Shown here: one piece after another, positions 1 through 8,596 of the stretch
How the letters are laid out: each line of letters starts with the position of its first letter
How positions within the stretch are numbered: position 1 is the stretch's first letter
Assembly: GCA_944383885.1 (NCBI GenBank)
Contig: CALWRF010000038.1
Span: 162,936-226,935, forward strand
Direction of reading: 5' to 3'
Origin: an uncultured Clostridia bacterium
GTDB taxonomy: Bacteria > Bacillota > Clostridia > Lachnospirales > Anaerotignaceae
Length of the DNA: 64,000 bases
Program-made: the position numbers and the translations under genes
Notes under the pieces: model-generated
Database searches by the model: none
What the model was told of the DNA's origin: nothing
Seen by the model: the letters and a program-made list of their open reading frames with translations, nothing else

Positions 1-95
1 TTCAATGCAATTTCATAAATTTCATTAAATAATTTAACCGCGGCACAAAATGCGAATTTTAATTAATTTATTTATAATATAAAAGCAGTTATTTC

Positions 96-109
96 GTTGT
101 AAAAACAAC
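96..109. promoter_or_regulatory. Inverted repeat upstream of hcp
   Basis: A perfect inverted repeat, GTTGT-aaaa-ACAAC, lies about 65 bases before the hcp start. It overlaps a possible -35 (TTGTAA, 97-102) that is followed after 18 bases by TAAAAT (121-126). Hcp genes are often controlled by redox or nitric-oxide sensing regulators, so this is a candidate operator, but I cannot assign it to a named regulator. Confidence 0.3.
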
Positions 110-171
110 ATAAATTAATCTAAAATATGGCTATAATAATGCCATAACAAATTGAGAGGAGATTAATACAG

Positions 172-1749
172 ATGGATAAAATGTTTTGTTTCCAGTGTGA
201 ACAGACTGCCGGCTGTTCAGGCTGCAAAGCTTCTGCCGGTGTATGCGGTAAAAAATCATCAACAGCAAACCTTCAGGACGAGCTTACAGGCGCTCTTATT
301 GGTCTTTCAAAAAGCCTCTGCCCTAAATGCGTAAATGATAAAACAGATAAAATTATGCTTGAAGGTCTTTTTACAACTGTAACAAATGTAAATTTTAACG
401 ACGAAACAATACAGGAATTAATTGATGAAGTAAATAATTTAAAAATAGAAATAACAAAAAACAACAATACATCACCTTGTGAAAACTATGATGTAACAAA
501 TATATGGAACGCCAACGAAGATATCCGTTCTTTAAAATCCCTTATTCTTTTCGGCATAAGGGGCATGGCGGCTTACGCTTACCACGCAATGGTTCTTGGA
601 TATATAGAAAAAGAAATAACAGACTTTATATATAAAGCACTTAACACAATAGGCGATAACAGCCAGACAATGGAAACTCTTCTTCCTGTTGTAATGGAAG
701 TCGGCAAGGTGAACCTCAGCTGTATGGCGCTTCTTGATAAAGCCAACACAGAAACATTCGGCAACCCGGCACCTGTTACAGTGCCTTTAAAAGTAGAAAA
801 AGGACCGTTTATAGTAATTTCAGGTCATGACCTTTACGACCTTAAACTTCTTTTGGAGCAGACAAAAGATAAAGGCATAAATATTTATACTCACGGCGAA
901 ATGCTTCCTGCCCACGGCTATCCGCTTTTAAAACAGTATCCGCATTTAAAAGGCAATTTCGGCACAGCTTGGCAGAACCAGCAGAAAGAGTTCGACAATA
1001 TCCCATCTCCTGTACTTTTTACAACAAACTGTATAATGCCTGTTAAAGAAAGCTACAGCGACAGAGTATTTACAACAGAAGTTGTTTCATACCCGGGCAT
1101 GGTGCATATAGGCGAAGACAAAGACTTTACACCTGTTATAAACAAAGCTCTTGAGCTTGGCGGATATAAAGAAGATAAAGTCTTTACAGGCATAAACGGC
1201 GACACACAGGTAACAACAGGCTTTGGGCACAACACTGTCCTTTCTGTTGCGGATAAAGTTATAGACGCCGTTAAGTCAGGAGCTATAAAGCACTTCTTCC
1301 TTGTAGGCGGCTGCGACGGCGCCAAAACAGGTCGCAACTACTACACGGAATTTGTAAAACAGACACCTTCAGATTCTGTTGTTTTAACCCTTGCCTGCGG
1401 CAAATACCGTTTTAACGACTTAGATTTAGGCACTATAGGCGGACTTCCTCGTATTATGGATATGGGTCAGTGCAACGACGCATACAGCGCAATTAAAGTT
1501 GCCGTTGCACTTTCAGAAGCATTTAACTGCGGTGTAAATGAGCTTCCGCTTTCAATGGTTCTTTCATGGTATGAGCAGAAAGCCGTATGCATACTCCTTA
1601 CTCTCCTTTATTTAGGCATTAAAAATATATATCTCGGTCCAACACTTCCGGCATTTGTCTCCCCTAATGTGCTTAACTACCTTGTTGAAAACTTCAACAT
1701 ATCCCCAATAAGCACACCGGAAGAAGACCTTAAAAAAATTCTGGGTTAA
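172..1749 (+). CDS. hcp: Hydroxylamine reductase / hybrid cluster protein
   Basis: 525-residue hybrid cluster (prismane) protein, cytoplasmic. Family members carry a [4Fe-4S] cluster and a hybrid Fe-S-O cluster and act as hydroxylamine or nitric-oxide reductases in nitrosative stress defence. The N-terminus is Cys-rich (C6, C9, C18, C25 are the likely cubane ligands). Downstream segments rich in conserved Cys, His and Glu fit the hybrid-cluster site (SGHDLYDLK, TTNCIMP, LVGGCDG, LACGKYRF). Length is near the usual 540-550. The start follows GAGAGGAG (154-161) at good spacing. It is a single gene ended by its own terminator; no hcr reductase is adjacent. Identification is secure. Confidence 0.95.
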   Translation: MDKMFCFQCEQTAGCSGCKASAGVCGKKSSTANLQDELTGALIGLSKSLCPKCVNDKTDKIMLEGLFTTVTNVNFNDETIQELIDEVNNLKIEITKNNNTSPCENYDVTNIWNANEDIRSLKSLILFGIRGMAAYAYHAMVLGYIEKEITDFIYKALNTIGDNSQTMETLLPVVMEVGKVNLSCMALLDKANTETFGNPAPVTVPLKVEKGPFIVISGHDLYDLKLLLEQTKDKGINIYTHGEMLPAHGYPLLKQYPHLKGNFGTAWQNQQKEFDNIPSPVLFTTNCIMPVKESYSDRVFTTEVVSYPGMVHIGEDKDFTPVINKALELGGYKEDKVFTGINGDTQVTTGFGHNTVLSVADKVIDAVKSGAIKHFFLVGGCDGAKTGRNYYTEFVKQTPSDSVVLTLACGKYRFNDLDLGTIGGLPRIMDMGQCNDAYSAIKVAVALSEAFNCGVNELPLSMVLSWYEQKAVCILLTLLYLGIKNIYLGPTLPAFVSPNVLNYLVENFNISPISTPEEDLKKILG

Positions 1750-1807
1750 AATACAATCTAATATTTTTATTTTAATATAGTTTAAATCTTCATTACCTTT
1801 TTACCCA

Positions 1808-1834
1808 ACGGTACAGTTTATCTGTACCGTTTTT
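1808..1834 (+). terminator. Terminator after hcp
   Basis: Nine-base-pair stem ACGGTACAG / CTGTACCGT with a five-base loop, followed by TTTTT. It lies 59 bases beyond the hcp stop. Confidence 0.85.
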
Positions 1835-1845
1835 ATTATAGAATA

Positions 1846-1909
1846 TGTAAAGGAAACTTGACAAAACACGCAACTTATATTAGAATAAAATTGTAAAGGA
1901 AACTTGTCA
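1846..1909 (+). promoter_or_regulatory. XRE promoter with duplicated palindromic operator
   Basis: Two copies of an 18-base imperfect palindrome, TGTAAAGGAAACTTGACA (1846-1863) and TGTAAAGGAAACTTGTCA (1892-1909), lie exactly 46 bases apart. The first contains a consensus -35 TTGACA (1858-1863), which is followed after 17 bases by TAGAAT (1881-1886). The second covers the expected transcription start. This layout fits autorepression by the downstream XRE protein binding both sites; binding is inferred. Confidence 0.7.
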
Positions 1910-1923
1910 AAGGCGGTGATTAA

Positions 1924-2130
1924 TTGAAAAATTATGTTGAACAGCTGCGAAAGGAACACGGCTTAAATCAAGATGAATTGGCAAAAATACTTCGTGTTTC
2001 AAGGCAAACCATAAGCTCTATTGAAAACGGCAAATATAATCCGTCTTTGGAATTAGCTTTTGCAATTTCTGACTTTTTTCAAAAAACCATAGAAGAAATC
2101 TTTGTTTATGAAAGGGGGACAAAAAAATGA
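1924..2130 (+). CDS. XRE-family helix-turn-helix regulator
   Basis: 68-residue DNA-binding protein that is almost entirely one HTH_3/Cro-CI domain. The helix-turn-helix reads LNQDELAKILRVSRQTISSI, followed by the typical ENGKYNPSLELA. It starts with TTG after GGCGGTGAT. Its stop overlaps the start of the next gene (ATGA), so the two are translationally coupled. Small XRE regulators paired with a membrane protein are common in Firmicutes; this one probably controls its own operon through the duplicated palindrome just upstream. The effector and any wider regulon are unknown. Confidence 0.85.
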   Translation: MKNYVEQLRKEHGLNQDELAKILRVSRQTISSIENGKYNPSLELAFAISDFFQKTIEEIFVYERGTKK

Positions 2131-2570
2131 AAAAGAGTCATTTAATAACCGGCATAGTATATGTTTTAGTAGGAATTGTTTTTCTTGTTGCAGCCTTGTT
2201 TACCGAAACTAAAATTAATTCTCTGCTTTTTGGCTTTACAGGTGCATGTATAGGTCCCGGAATATTAATGATATGCAAATATTTCTATTGGTCCTCACCT
2301 AAAAACAAGGCAGTTTATGAAGAAAAACTCGAAAGAGAACGGATAGAACTTCATGACGAAATGAAAAACTTAATCCGTTGTAAAACAGCTATGTATTTAT
2401 ATGTTGCAGGACTTTTTATAATATCTTTTTCAATGGTAGTCTTTTCTGTTTTGGATTCCTTAGAGATTTTGAAAAATGGAAATATTTTTGTTTTTTATCT
2501 TGCCGGATATATGGCTTTTCAAATTATAGGCGGCATAGTTATATATAAACACATAATGAAAAAATACTGA
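2127..2570 (+). CDS. Membrane protein coupled to XRE regulator
   Basis: 147-residue integral membrane protein with about four hydrophobic helices (near residues 7-27, 30-50, 90-110 and 122-142). A charged cytoplasmic segment rich in Glu, Lys and Arg lies between the second and third. The start overlaps the regulator's stop. No enzymatic motif is visible. Comparable two-gene modules occur widely in Firmicutes without a settled function, so I name it only by topology. A bidirectional terminator follows. Confidence 0.75.
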   Translation: MKKSHLITGIVYVLVGIVFLVAALFTETKINSLLFGFTGACIGPGILMICKYFYWSSPKNKAVYEEKLERERIELHDEMKNLIRCKTAMYLYVAGLFIISFSMVVFSVLDSLEILKNGNIFVFYLAGYMAFQIIGGIVIYKHIMKKY

Positions 2571-2581
2571 TATATAAAAAC

Positions 2582-2608
2582 AGCGGACAGGCATAAAACC
2601 TGTCCGCT
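2582..2608. terminator. Bidirectional terminator between membrane gene and etfA
   Basis: Ten-base-pair perfect stem AGCGGACAGG / CCTGTCCGCT with a seven-base loop. T-rich sequence lies on the plus side and A-rich on the other. It serves two convergent genes. Confidence 0.85.
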
Positions 2609-2639
2609 TTACTTTTTTATAACTTTTCTATATTATAAA

Positions 2640-3641
2640 TTACTGAGCGTTTTTAGCTGCTTTAACTTTAGCAACAGCCTCTGTAAGTTTAGGTATAATA
2701 ACCTTAACATCGCCAACAATACCAAGGTCAGCTATGTCAAAAATAGGTGCTGTGTCGTTCTTGTTAATAGCTATAATGTACTCTGAGCCTTCCATGCCGG
2801 CAACGTGCTGAATAGCGCCTGAAATACCGCAAGCCATGTAAAGGTCAGGTCTAACTGTTTTACCCGTCTGTCCAACCTGTCTGTCTTTATCAATCCAGCC
2901 AGCGTCAACATTAGCTCTTGATGATGAAATCTCACCGCCAAGAACGTCGGCAAGTTTCTGAAGCTCGCCAAAGAACTCTGGGCTGCCGATACCGCGTCCG
3001 CCGGAAATAAGATATTTAGCTTCTGTAATATCAACTGTCTTTTTGTCCTCTTTGATAACTTCTTTAATTTTAACAACAGGAGTCTTAAACTCAACTTTAA
3101 GGTCCTCAATTTCGCCTTTTCTTGCTGTATCTTTAGCAAGAGCCTGCATAACGCCAGGACGTACTGTTGCCATCTGCGGTCTGTGGTTCTTGCAAAGTAT
3201 AGTAGCCATAATGTTGCCGCCAAATGCAGGACGAGTCATTCTGAGAAGCTTAGTTTCAGGGTCAATGTCAAGACCTGTGCAGTCAGCTGTAAGACCTGTA
3301 TGTATCCTTGCAGATACCCTTGGAGCAAGGTCACGACCTATTGAAGAAGCGCCGAAAAGGAAAACTTCCGGGTCGTATTTTTTAATAACAGCTGTTACAG
3401 CATCTGCGTAAGGCTCTGTTAAATATTCTTTGAGCATAGGGTCGTCAACTACAACAACCTTGTCAGCGCCAAACTGAATGCATACTTCAGCTTTATTTTT
3501 AATATCTGAGCCAAGGAGTACGGCAACAACTTTCTGTCCGAGGTCAGCGGCAAGTTTTGTAGCTTCGCCAATAAGCTCAATACCTACTTTTGCCAATTCT
3601 CCATCTCTTTGTTCCATTAATACAAATACGTCTTTACTCAT
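2640..3641 (-). CDS. etfA: Electron transfer flavoprotein alpha subunit
   Basis: Alpha subunit of the flavoprotein that accepts or bifurcates electrons with butyryl-CoA dehydrogenase; cytoplasmic. I take the ATG at 3641 (333 residues, MSKDVFVLMEQ) because GGAGGAG sits nine bases upstream; an in-frame start seven codons earlier has no such site. The C-terminal FAD domain is clear, with GGRGIG, the SSRANVDAGW segment, QVGQTGKTVRPDLY and GISGAIQH. It is the last gene of bcd-etfB-etfA, the order used in the clostridial butyrate pathway. In Clostridia this complex couples crotonyl-CoA reduction to ferredoxin reduction. Confidence 0.95.
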   Translation of the reverse strand: MSKDVFVLMEQRDGELAKVGIELIGEATKLAADLGQKVVAVLLGSDIKNKAEVCIQFGADKVVVVDDPMLKEYLTEPYADAVTAVIKKYDPEVFLFGASSIGRDLAPRVSARIHTGLTADCTGLDIDPETKLLRMTRPAFGGNIMATILCKNHRPQMATVRPGVMQALAKDTARKGEIEDLKVEFKTPVVKIKEVIKEDKKTVDITEAKYLISGGRGIGSPEFFGELQKLADVLGGEISSSRANVDAGWIDKDRQVGQTGKTVRPDLYMACGISGAIQHVAGMEGSEYIIAINKNDTAPIFDIADLGIVGDVKVIIPKLTEAVAKVKAAKNAQ

Positions 3642-3663
3642 CGTAGGATTCTCCTCCTTCAAC

Positions 3664-4464
3664 TTAGATTATGTGTCTTTCTTCTAATTTATCAACAATT
3701 ATCTTAACTGCTTCATCAGCTGAAACATCATCATATTTTATTCCAGCGCCTTTAGCCTGTTTTGTGAATGACTTGTAAACATTTGTAGGAGAACCCTTAA
3801 GACCGATGTTTGCAGGGTCAAACATATCTTTAAGGTCTTCAAAACCGAGAACTTTAACTTCTTTTTCCCGGTAAGCGTCGTAAATGCCGTGAACTGACAT
3901 ATACCTTGGCTCAGCAAGCTCTGAAAGTGCTGTTATAAGGCAAGGAACAGGGAGTTCAAGTATGTGGTATCTGTCCTCAAACTGTCTTTTAACAACAACC
4001 TGTTTGTCGTCAATGCTGAGTATTTCTTCAGCGTAGCTTACCTGAGGGATACCAAGGTGCTCGGCAATCTGCGGACCAACCTGCGCTGTATCGCCATCAA
4101 TAGCCTGGCGGCCTGTTATAACAAGGTCATAACCTATTTTTCTTAAGCCTGCGGCTATAATTGTAGATGTAGCAAATGTATCGGAACCGCCGAAAGCTCT
4201 GTCTGATAAAAGATAAGCATCGTCAGCGCCCATAGCAAGAGCCTCTCTTAAAGCAACATCTGCCTGAGCAGGTCCCATAGATACTATAGTAACTGTAGAA
4301 CCGTCATTAAGTCTTTCTTTTATTTCAAGGGCAGCTTCAATGCCTGCCTTATCGTCTGGGTTAATAATTGAAGGAACGCCGTCTCTGATAAGTGTATTTG
4401 TCTTAGGATCAAGCTTAACTTCTGTTGTGTCTGGAACCTGCTTTATGCATACAACAATTTTCAT
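3664..4464 (-). CDS. etfB: Electron transfer flavoprotein beta subunit
   Basis: 266-residue beta subunit of ETF. The N-terminus MKIVVCIKQVPDT is diagnostic. ITGRQAIDGDTAQVGPQIAEHLG is the typical nucleotide-binding region (residues about 120-140). In electron-bifurcating clostridial ETFs the beta subunit carries the bifurcating FAD; whether this one bifurcates cannot be proven from sequence, though the partner genes make it likely. The start follows AAAGGAG. It sits between bcd (58-base gap) and etfA (22-base gap) in one operon. Confidence 0.95.
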   Translation of the reverse strand: MKIVVCIKQVPDTTEVKLDPKTNTLIRDGVPSIINPDDKAGIEAALEIKERLNDGSTVTIVSMGPAQADVALREALAMGADDAYLLSDRAFGGSDTFATSTIIAAGLRKIGYDLVITGRQAIDGDTAQVGPQIAEHLGIPQVSYAEEILSIDDKQVVVKRQFEDRYHILELPVPCLITALSELAEPRYMSVHGIYDAYREKEVKVLGFEDLKDMFDPANIGLKGSPTNVYKSFTKQAKGAGIKYDDVSADEAVKIIVDKLEERHII

Positions 4465-4522
4465 AGTGTGCTAACTCCTTTCGGTTTGTTTAGATTTAAT
4501 CAAATTTTGGATTTTGTTTTAA

Positions 4523-5665
4523 TTATTTAATTTTAAGATGGTTAGCGATAACAATCTTCTGAACTTCGCTTGTACCTTCGTAGATTTCAGTAATCTTAGC
4601 GTCTCTCATCATTCTTTCAATATCGTATTCCCTCATATAGCCGTAGCCGCCGAATAACTGAAGACATCTTCTTGTAGCGTCAGAAGCTGTAGTAGCGCAA
4701 AGATATTTGCACTGTGCTGCGTATAAACCGTAAGGACGACCAGCCTCTTTTTCGCATGCTGCTTTGTAAAGCATAAGCTGAGCCGCGTCAATCCTTGTCT
4801 TAATATCAGCAAGCTCGAACTTTGTGTTCTGGAAAGCAGCGATATTTCTGCCGAACTGTTTTCTTTCTTTAACGTATTTAACGCATATATCGTAAGCGCC
4901 TTCCGCGATACCTGTAGCAACAGCGCCTATAGAAATACGTCCTGCGTCGAGAGTTGACATCATGATTTTAAAGCCCTGTCCTTCCTGACCAAGCAGGTTT
5001 GCGGCAGGGACAACAGCGTTTTCAAAAATAAGGTCTGCCGTAGCTGAGCCTCTGATACCCATTTTCTTTTCATGTTTGCCAAATGAGAAACCAGGTGTGC
5101 CCTTTTCAACTATAAATGTTGAAATTCCATGGTTTCCTTTGGACTTGTCTGTCATTGTAGAAACGATGTATACATCAGCCTCACCAGCGTTTGTAATGAA
5201 GCATTTTGTACCGTTAAGTATATAATTATCACCATCTTTTACAGCTTTTGTCTGCTGCATTGAGGAGTCAGAGCCGGCGCCAGGTTCAGTAAGGGCGAAC
5301 GCGCCGAGTTTTCTTCCTGAAAGAAGGTCAGGAAGATATTTCTTTTTCTGTTCTTCATTTCCGTACTGGAATATAGGGAAAACACCGAGTGTAGCATGAG
5401 CAGCTACAATTGTAGCTGTTGTAGCGCATACTTTTGCAAGTTCTTCAACAGCCATTATGTAAGCAAGATAATCTCCGCCCTGTCCTTCATACTCCTTCGG
5501 ATAAGGGATACCGAAAAATCCGTATCTTGCAAGCTTTCCAATATTTTCTCTTGGGAATCTTTCTTCTTCATCAATCTCCTGTGCAAGAGGTTTAACTTCG
5601 TTCTCAGCAAACTTTCTGTACATTTCTTGCAATAATTTGTGTTCCTTTGATAATGAAAAATCCAT
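4523..5665 (-). CDS. bcd: Butyryl-CoA (short-chain acyl-CoA) dehydrogenase
   Basis: 380-residue FAD-dependent acyl-CoA dehydrogenase, first gene of the bcd-etfBA operon. It reduces crotonyl-CoA to butyryl-CoA with electrons from ETF. Visible family segments are FALTEPGAGSDSS (FAD/substrate loop, near 125), FGGYGYMREYDIERMMRDAKI and the C-terminal IYEGTSEVQ, whose Glu is the usual catalytic base. The start follows AAAGGAGGAAAG. Crotonase, 3-hydroxybutyryl-CoA dehydrogenase and thiolase genes, often adjacent, are not in this window, so they must lie elsewhere if the butyrate pathway is complete. The exact chain-length preference is inferred from the ETF pairing. Confidence 0.92.
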   Translation of the reverse strand: MDFSLSKEHKLLQEMYRKFAENEVKPLAQEIDEEERFPRENIGKLARYGFFGIPYPKEYEGQGGDYLAYIMAVEELAKVCATTATIVAAHATLGVFPIFQYGNEEQKKKYLPDLLSGRKLGAFALTEPGAGSDSSMQQTKAVKDGDNYILNGTKCFITNAGEADVYIVSTMTDKSKGNHGISTFIVEKGTPGFSFGKHEKKMGIRGSATADLIFENAVVPAANLLGQEGQGFKIMMSTLDAGRISIGAVATGIAEGAYDICVKYVKERKQFGRNIAAFQNTKFELADIKTRIDAAQLMLYKAACEKEAGRPYGLYAAQCKYLCATTASDATRRCLQLFGGYGYMREYDIERMMRDAKITEIYEGTSEVQKIVIANHLKIK

Positions 5666-5745
5666 TACTCTTTCCTCCTTTAAATATAGAAAAGTGATTT
5701 TAATTCATTTTAAGTACCGTTAGACAAACATATTCGTCCCAGTAA

Positions 5746-5762
5746 TTGTTTATTCCACACAA
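5746..5762. promoter_or_regulatory. Possible Rex-type operator at bcd
   Basis: TTGTTTATTCCACACAA has TTGT and ACAA half-sites in a 17-base span that overlaps the expected transcription start of bcd. Rex boxes are typically 18 bases of the form TTGTnA...TnACAA, and Rex is known to control butyrate genes in Clostridia. The centre is imperfect and one base short, so this is a weak candidate. Confidence 0.3.
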
Positions 5763-5765
5763 GTA

Positions 5766-5794
5766 ATATTATCAGTTTGATATTAAAATGTCAA
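5766..5794 (-). promoter_or_regulatory. Promoter of bcd-etfBA
   Basis: On the minus strand TTGACA (5794-5789) is followed after exactly 17 bases by TAATAT (5771-5766). This gives a 5' leader of roughly 95 bases before bcd. Confidence 0.75.
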
Positions 5795-5878
5795 GGTTTT
5801 TAAACTCTTTAATAATTTTGCACAGTATTTCTAAAAATTTTAGTATGATTTTACTAAAAAATTTTATAGTCTTTGTCT

Positions 5879-5914
5879 TTTTTTAAATACAATAAATTTA
5901 TTGTATTTAAAAAA
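5879..5914. repeat. Perfect 36-bp AT-rich palindrome
   Basis: Two 18-base arms meet with no spacer at 5896/5897. T-runs are on the 5' side and A-runs on the 3' side of either strand, so it does not look like an ordinary intrinsic terminator. A second, weaker AT-rich inverted repeat (TTTTAGT / ACTAAAA) lies at about 5840-5860. It sits just beyond the stop of the ThpR-like gene. Confidence 0.6.
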
Positions 5915-5918
5915 GTAC

Positions 5919-6461
5919 TTATTTCAGTCTTTTTACATATATAGGGGTATATATAAGCTTTGGACCAATTCTTTTGCTTTCCATTAAGGCTATTGATGTA
6001 ACATCAAATTCTTTCTCACTAAATGCAATTTCTTTTTTAATTTCATCATAACCCTTTTTTAACTCAGCTTCCCTCGCAATGGTAATGTGCGGGCTGAGTC
6101 CCTGCCTGTCCCTTGAAAATCCTTGCTTTTGCAGGCTTTTTTCAAGACGCGAATGAACAATATTCAGTATATTTGATTCCCTTATTCCAACCCACACAAT
6201 GCTCTTAAAGCCTCTTTTAAAAAAGCCTATCCCCCTTAAAGCCAGCTTAAAACTTTTTATAGAAGATAGAGCTTCATCCATGGCAGTGCATATATTTTCA
6301 ATATCTTCCTTATCAGTTTCACCAATAAACCTGACTGTCAGATGATAATTGCTTTCATCTGTAAAATTGCCTTTTTTGCAGTTTTCCTTTATCCTTACGC
6401 TTACGGATTGAATATACTTTTTTACATCTTCGTCAAAATTTACAGCTATAAATGTTCTCAT
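5919..6461 (-). CDS. thpR: RNA 2',3'-cyclic phosphodiesterase (2H family)
   Basis: 180-residue 2H phosphoesterase of the ThpR/LigT family, which opens 2',3'-cyclic phosphates on RNA and was first described as a 2'-5' RNA ligase. Both catalytic HxTx motifs are present: HLTV near residue 46 and HITI near residue 126. The start at 6461 (MRTFIAVNF, the usual family N-terminus) is preceded by GGAGAG; an upstream in-frame ATG at 6494 lacks a ribosome-binding site. It stands alone, and its biological substrate is unknown. Confidence 0.88.
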   Translation of the reverse strand: MRTFIAVNFDEDVKKYIQSVSVRIKENCKKGNFTDESNYHLTVRFIGETDKEDIENICTAMDEALSSIKSFKLALRGIGFFKRGFKSIVWVGIRESNILNIVHSRLEKSLQKQGFSRDRQGLSPHITIAREAELKKGYDEIKKEIAFSEKEFDVTSIALMESKRIGPKLIYTPIYVKRLK

Positions 6462-6560
6462 TGTCCCACTCTCCAGTAAAAAAATATTCAGCAAAATTTG
6501 TTAATAGTCAAACAAAGATTAGTATGCTAAATATTCTGTATACAATATATTATTCAAAAA

Positions 6561-6589
6561 ATGGGTGGTTTTAAACATAAACCACCCAT
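6561..6589 (-). terminator. Terminator after transketolase
   Basis: Eleven-base-pair stem ATGGGTGGTTT / AAACCACCCAT. On the minus strand it is followed by a run of T (A at 6555-6560 on plus). Confidence 0.85.
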
Positions 6590-6604
6590 TATAATGTTAA
6601 ATTC

Positions 6605-8578
6605 TTATTTTAATAAGCTTAAAGCCGTATTTACTACATTTTCAACAGTAAAGCCGTATTTTTCAAAAAGCTGTGCAGCAGGAGCTGACGCGCCGAAGCC
6701 GTGCATTGAAATAACTTTTCCGTCAAGACCTGCATATTTGTACCAGCCAAAATCTGAAGCCGCTTCAACAGCAACTCTTTTTCTTACATTCTTTGGAAGT
6801 ATGCTCTCTTTATATTCATCGCTCTGTTCCTCGAATACTTCAAAGCTTGGCATGCTTACAGTCCTTACTTTGTAACCCTGTTTTGTAAGCTCGCCATAAG
6901 CCTTGTAAATAAGCTCCACCTCAGAGCCTGTAGCCATAAGTATAATATCCGGCTCCCCATTGCAGTCCTGAATAATATATGCGCCTTTTAATGCGCCTTT
7001 TCCTGTTTCTTTAAGGAGAGGAAGTGTCTGCCTTGAAAGAATAATGCCTGTTGGCTGTTTTCTTGTAAGGGCAAGATACCACGCCGCAGCTGTTTCATGT
7101 GTGTCGCATGGTCTTATAACAGTATAACCCGGCATGCTCCTTAAAGCCGCTAAATGCTCTACAGGCTGATGAGTAGGTCCGTCTTCCCCAACACCTATTG
7201 AATCATGTGTAAGTATGCTTATAACAGGCTGTTCCATAAGAGCTGAAAGCCTCATTGCCGCTTTCATATAATCGCTGAATACAAAGAACCCGGCAATATA
7301 TGGTCTTAAACCGCCGTGGAGAGATAAAGCGTTTGCAATAGCCGTCATGGCAAATTCTCTTATGCCAAAATGAATATTGCTTCCGGCAGGGTTTTCAGGA
7401 GAATAATATTCCCTGTCTTTCATAACAGACTTGTTTGAAGGTCCAAGGTCTGCCGAGCCGCCGAAAAGGTTAGGAACCATTTTTGAAAGCTTATTAAGAA
7501 CTTTTTCAGATGACGCCCTTGTAGCCAAGTCGCCTTCATAAGTCCAAAAGTCGTCATCATTTAATAAGTCAGGAAGCTTCTTTTCAAAATATGTGTACCA
7601 TAAATCAGCCATGTCAGGATATTCAGCGCAGTATTTATTAAACATATTTTTCCAGTTGTCTTCCGCCTTAGCGCCTTTTGCAATTATGCTGTCGCGGTTT
7701 TTGTAAACCTCCTCAGGAACATAAAACTCCTCTGTATACTCCCAGCCGAGATTTTTCTTGGCAAGAGCAATTTCCTCAACGCCTAAAGGTTCGCCATGTG
7801 CAGAAGCCTTGCCTTCTTTGTTAGGGGCGCCAAAACCTATTTTTGTCTTAATCTCAATTAAAGTAGGTTTTTTCTTTTCAGCCTTAGCTTCTTTAATAGC
7901 CCTGTCAATAGCTTCAATGTCGTTGCCGTCTTCTACAAGTATTGTCTGCCAGTTGTAAGCTTCAAACCTCATTCTTACATTTTCTTTAAAAGCTGTGTCT
8001 GTACCGCCTTCTATTGTAATATTGTTTGAGTCATAAAGAACTATAAGCTTGCCTAACTCAAGAGTACCGGCTAAAGACGCCGCCTCGGCACTTACGCCTT
8101 CCATTAAACAGCCGTCGCCGCAAAGAGCGTAAGTATAATGGTCTACTACGTTATAACCCGGTTTGTTGAATATGCCTGCCAAATGGCTCTCCGCCATAGC
8201 AAAGCCAACGGCATTGGCAATGCCTTGTCCTAAAGGACCTGTAGTTGTTTCAATTCCCTTTGCTGCGCCGTATTCCGGATGACCCGGCGTATGGCTTCCA
8301 AGCTGTCTGAAATTTTTTAAATCCTCAATAGTTGTGCCGTAGCCGAATACATGCAAAAGCGAGTATAAAAGCGCTGAGCCGTGACCTGCTGAAAGCACAA
8401 ACCTGTCGCGGTCAACCCAGTCAGGGTCAGACGGGTTATGCTTCATCTCTTTAGCCCATAACGTATACGCCGCAGGGGCTGCGCCCATAGGAAGCCCCGG
8501 GTGTCCGCTTTTGGCTTTCTGTATAGCCTCAACGCTTAAAAATCTTAATGTATTTATGGTAAGCTGGTCTGTGTTCAT
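6605..8578 (-). CDS. tkt: Transketolase
   Basis: 657-residue full-length transketolase that transfers two-carbon units between sugar phosphates with thiamine diphosphate; cytoplasmic, pentose-phosphate pathway. The N-terminal motif [11 protein letters not shown], the diphosphate-binding GDGCLMEG (near residue 155) and the central pyrimidine domain with [19 protein letters not shown] are all present. The C-terminal domain is intact. The start follows GGAGGAG. It ends in a terminator and lies 18 bases after threonine synthase, so the two may share a transcript. Confidence 0.97.
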   Translation of the reverse strand: MNTDQLTINTLRFLSVEAIQKAKSGHPGLPMGAAPAAYTLWAKEMKHNPSDPDWVDRDRFVLSAGHGSALLYSLLHVFGYGTTIEDLKNFRQLGSHTPGHPEYGAAKGIETTTGPLGQGIANAVGFAMAESHLAGIFNKPGYNVVDHYTYALCGDGCLMEGVSAEAASLAGTLELGKLIVLYDSNNITIEGGTDTAFKENVRMRFEAYNWQTILVEDGNDIEAIDRAIKEAKAEKKKPTLIEIKTKIGFGAPNKEGKASAHGEPLGVEEIALAKKNLGWEYTEEFYVPEEVYKNRDSIIAKGAKAEDNWKNMFNKYCAEYPDMADLWYTYFEKKLPDLLNDDDFWTYEGDLATRASSEKVLNKLSKMVPNLFGGSADLGPSNKSVMKDREYYSPENPAGSNIHFGIREFAMTAIANALSLHGGLRPYIAGFFVFSDYMKAAMRLSALMEQPVISILTHDSIGVGEDGPTHQPVEHLAALRSMPGYTVIRPCDTHETAAAWYLALTRKQPTGIILSRQTLPLLKETGKGALKGAYIIQDCNGEPDIILMATGSEVELIYKAYGELTKQGYKVRTVSMPSFEVFEEQSDEYKESILPKNVRKRVAVEAASDFGWYKYAGLDGKVISMHGFGASAPAAQLFEKYGFTVENVVNTALSLLK

Positions 8579-8596
8579 TTTAAGACTCCTCCTAAG

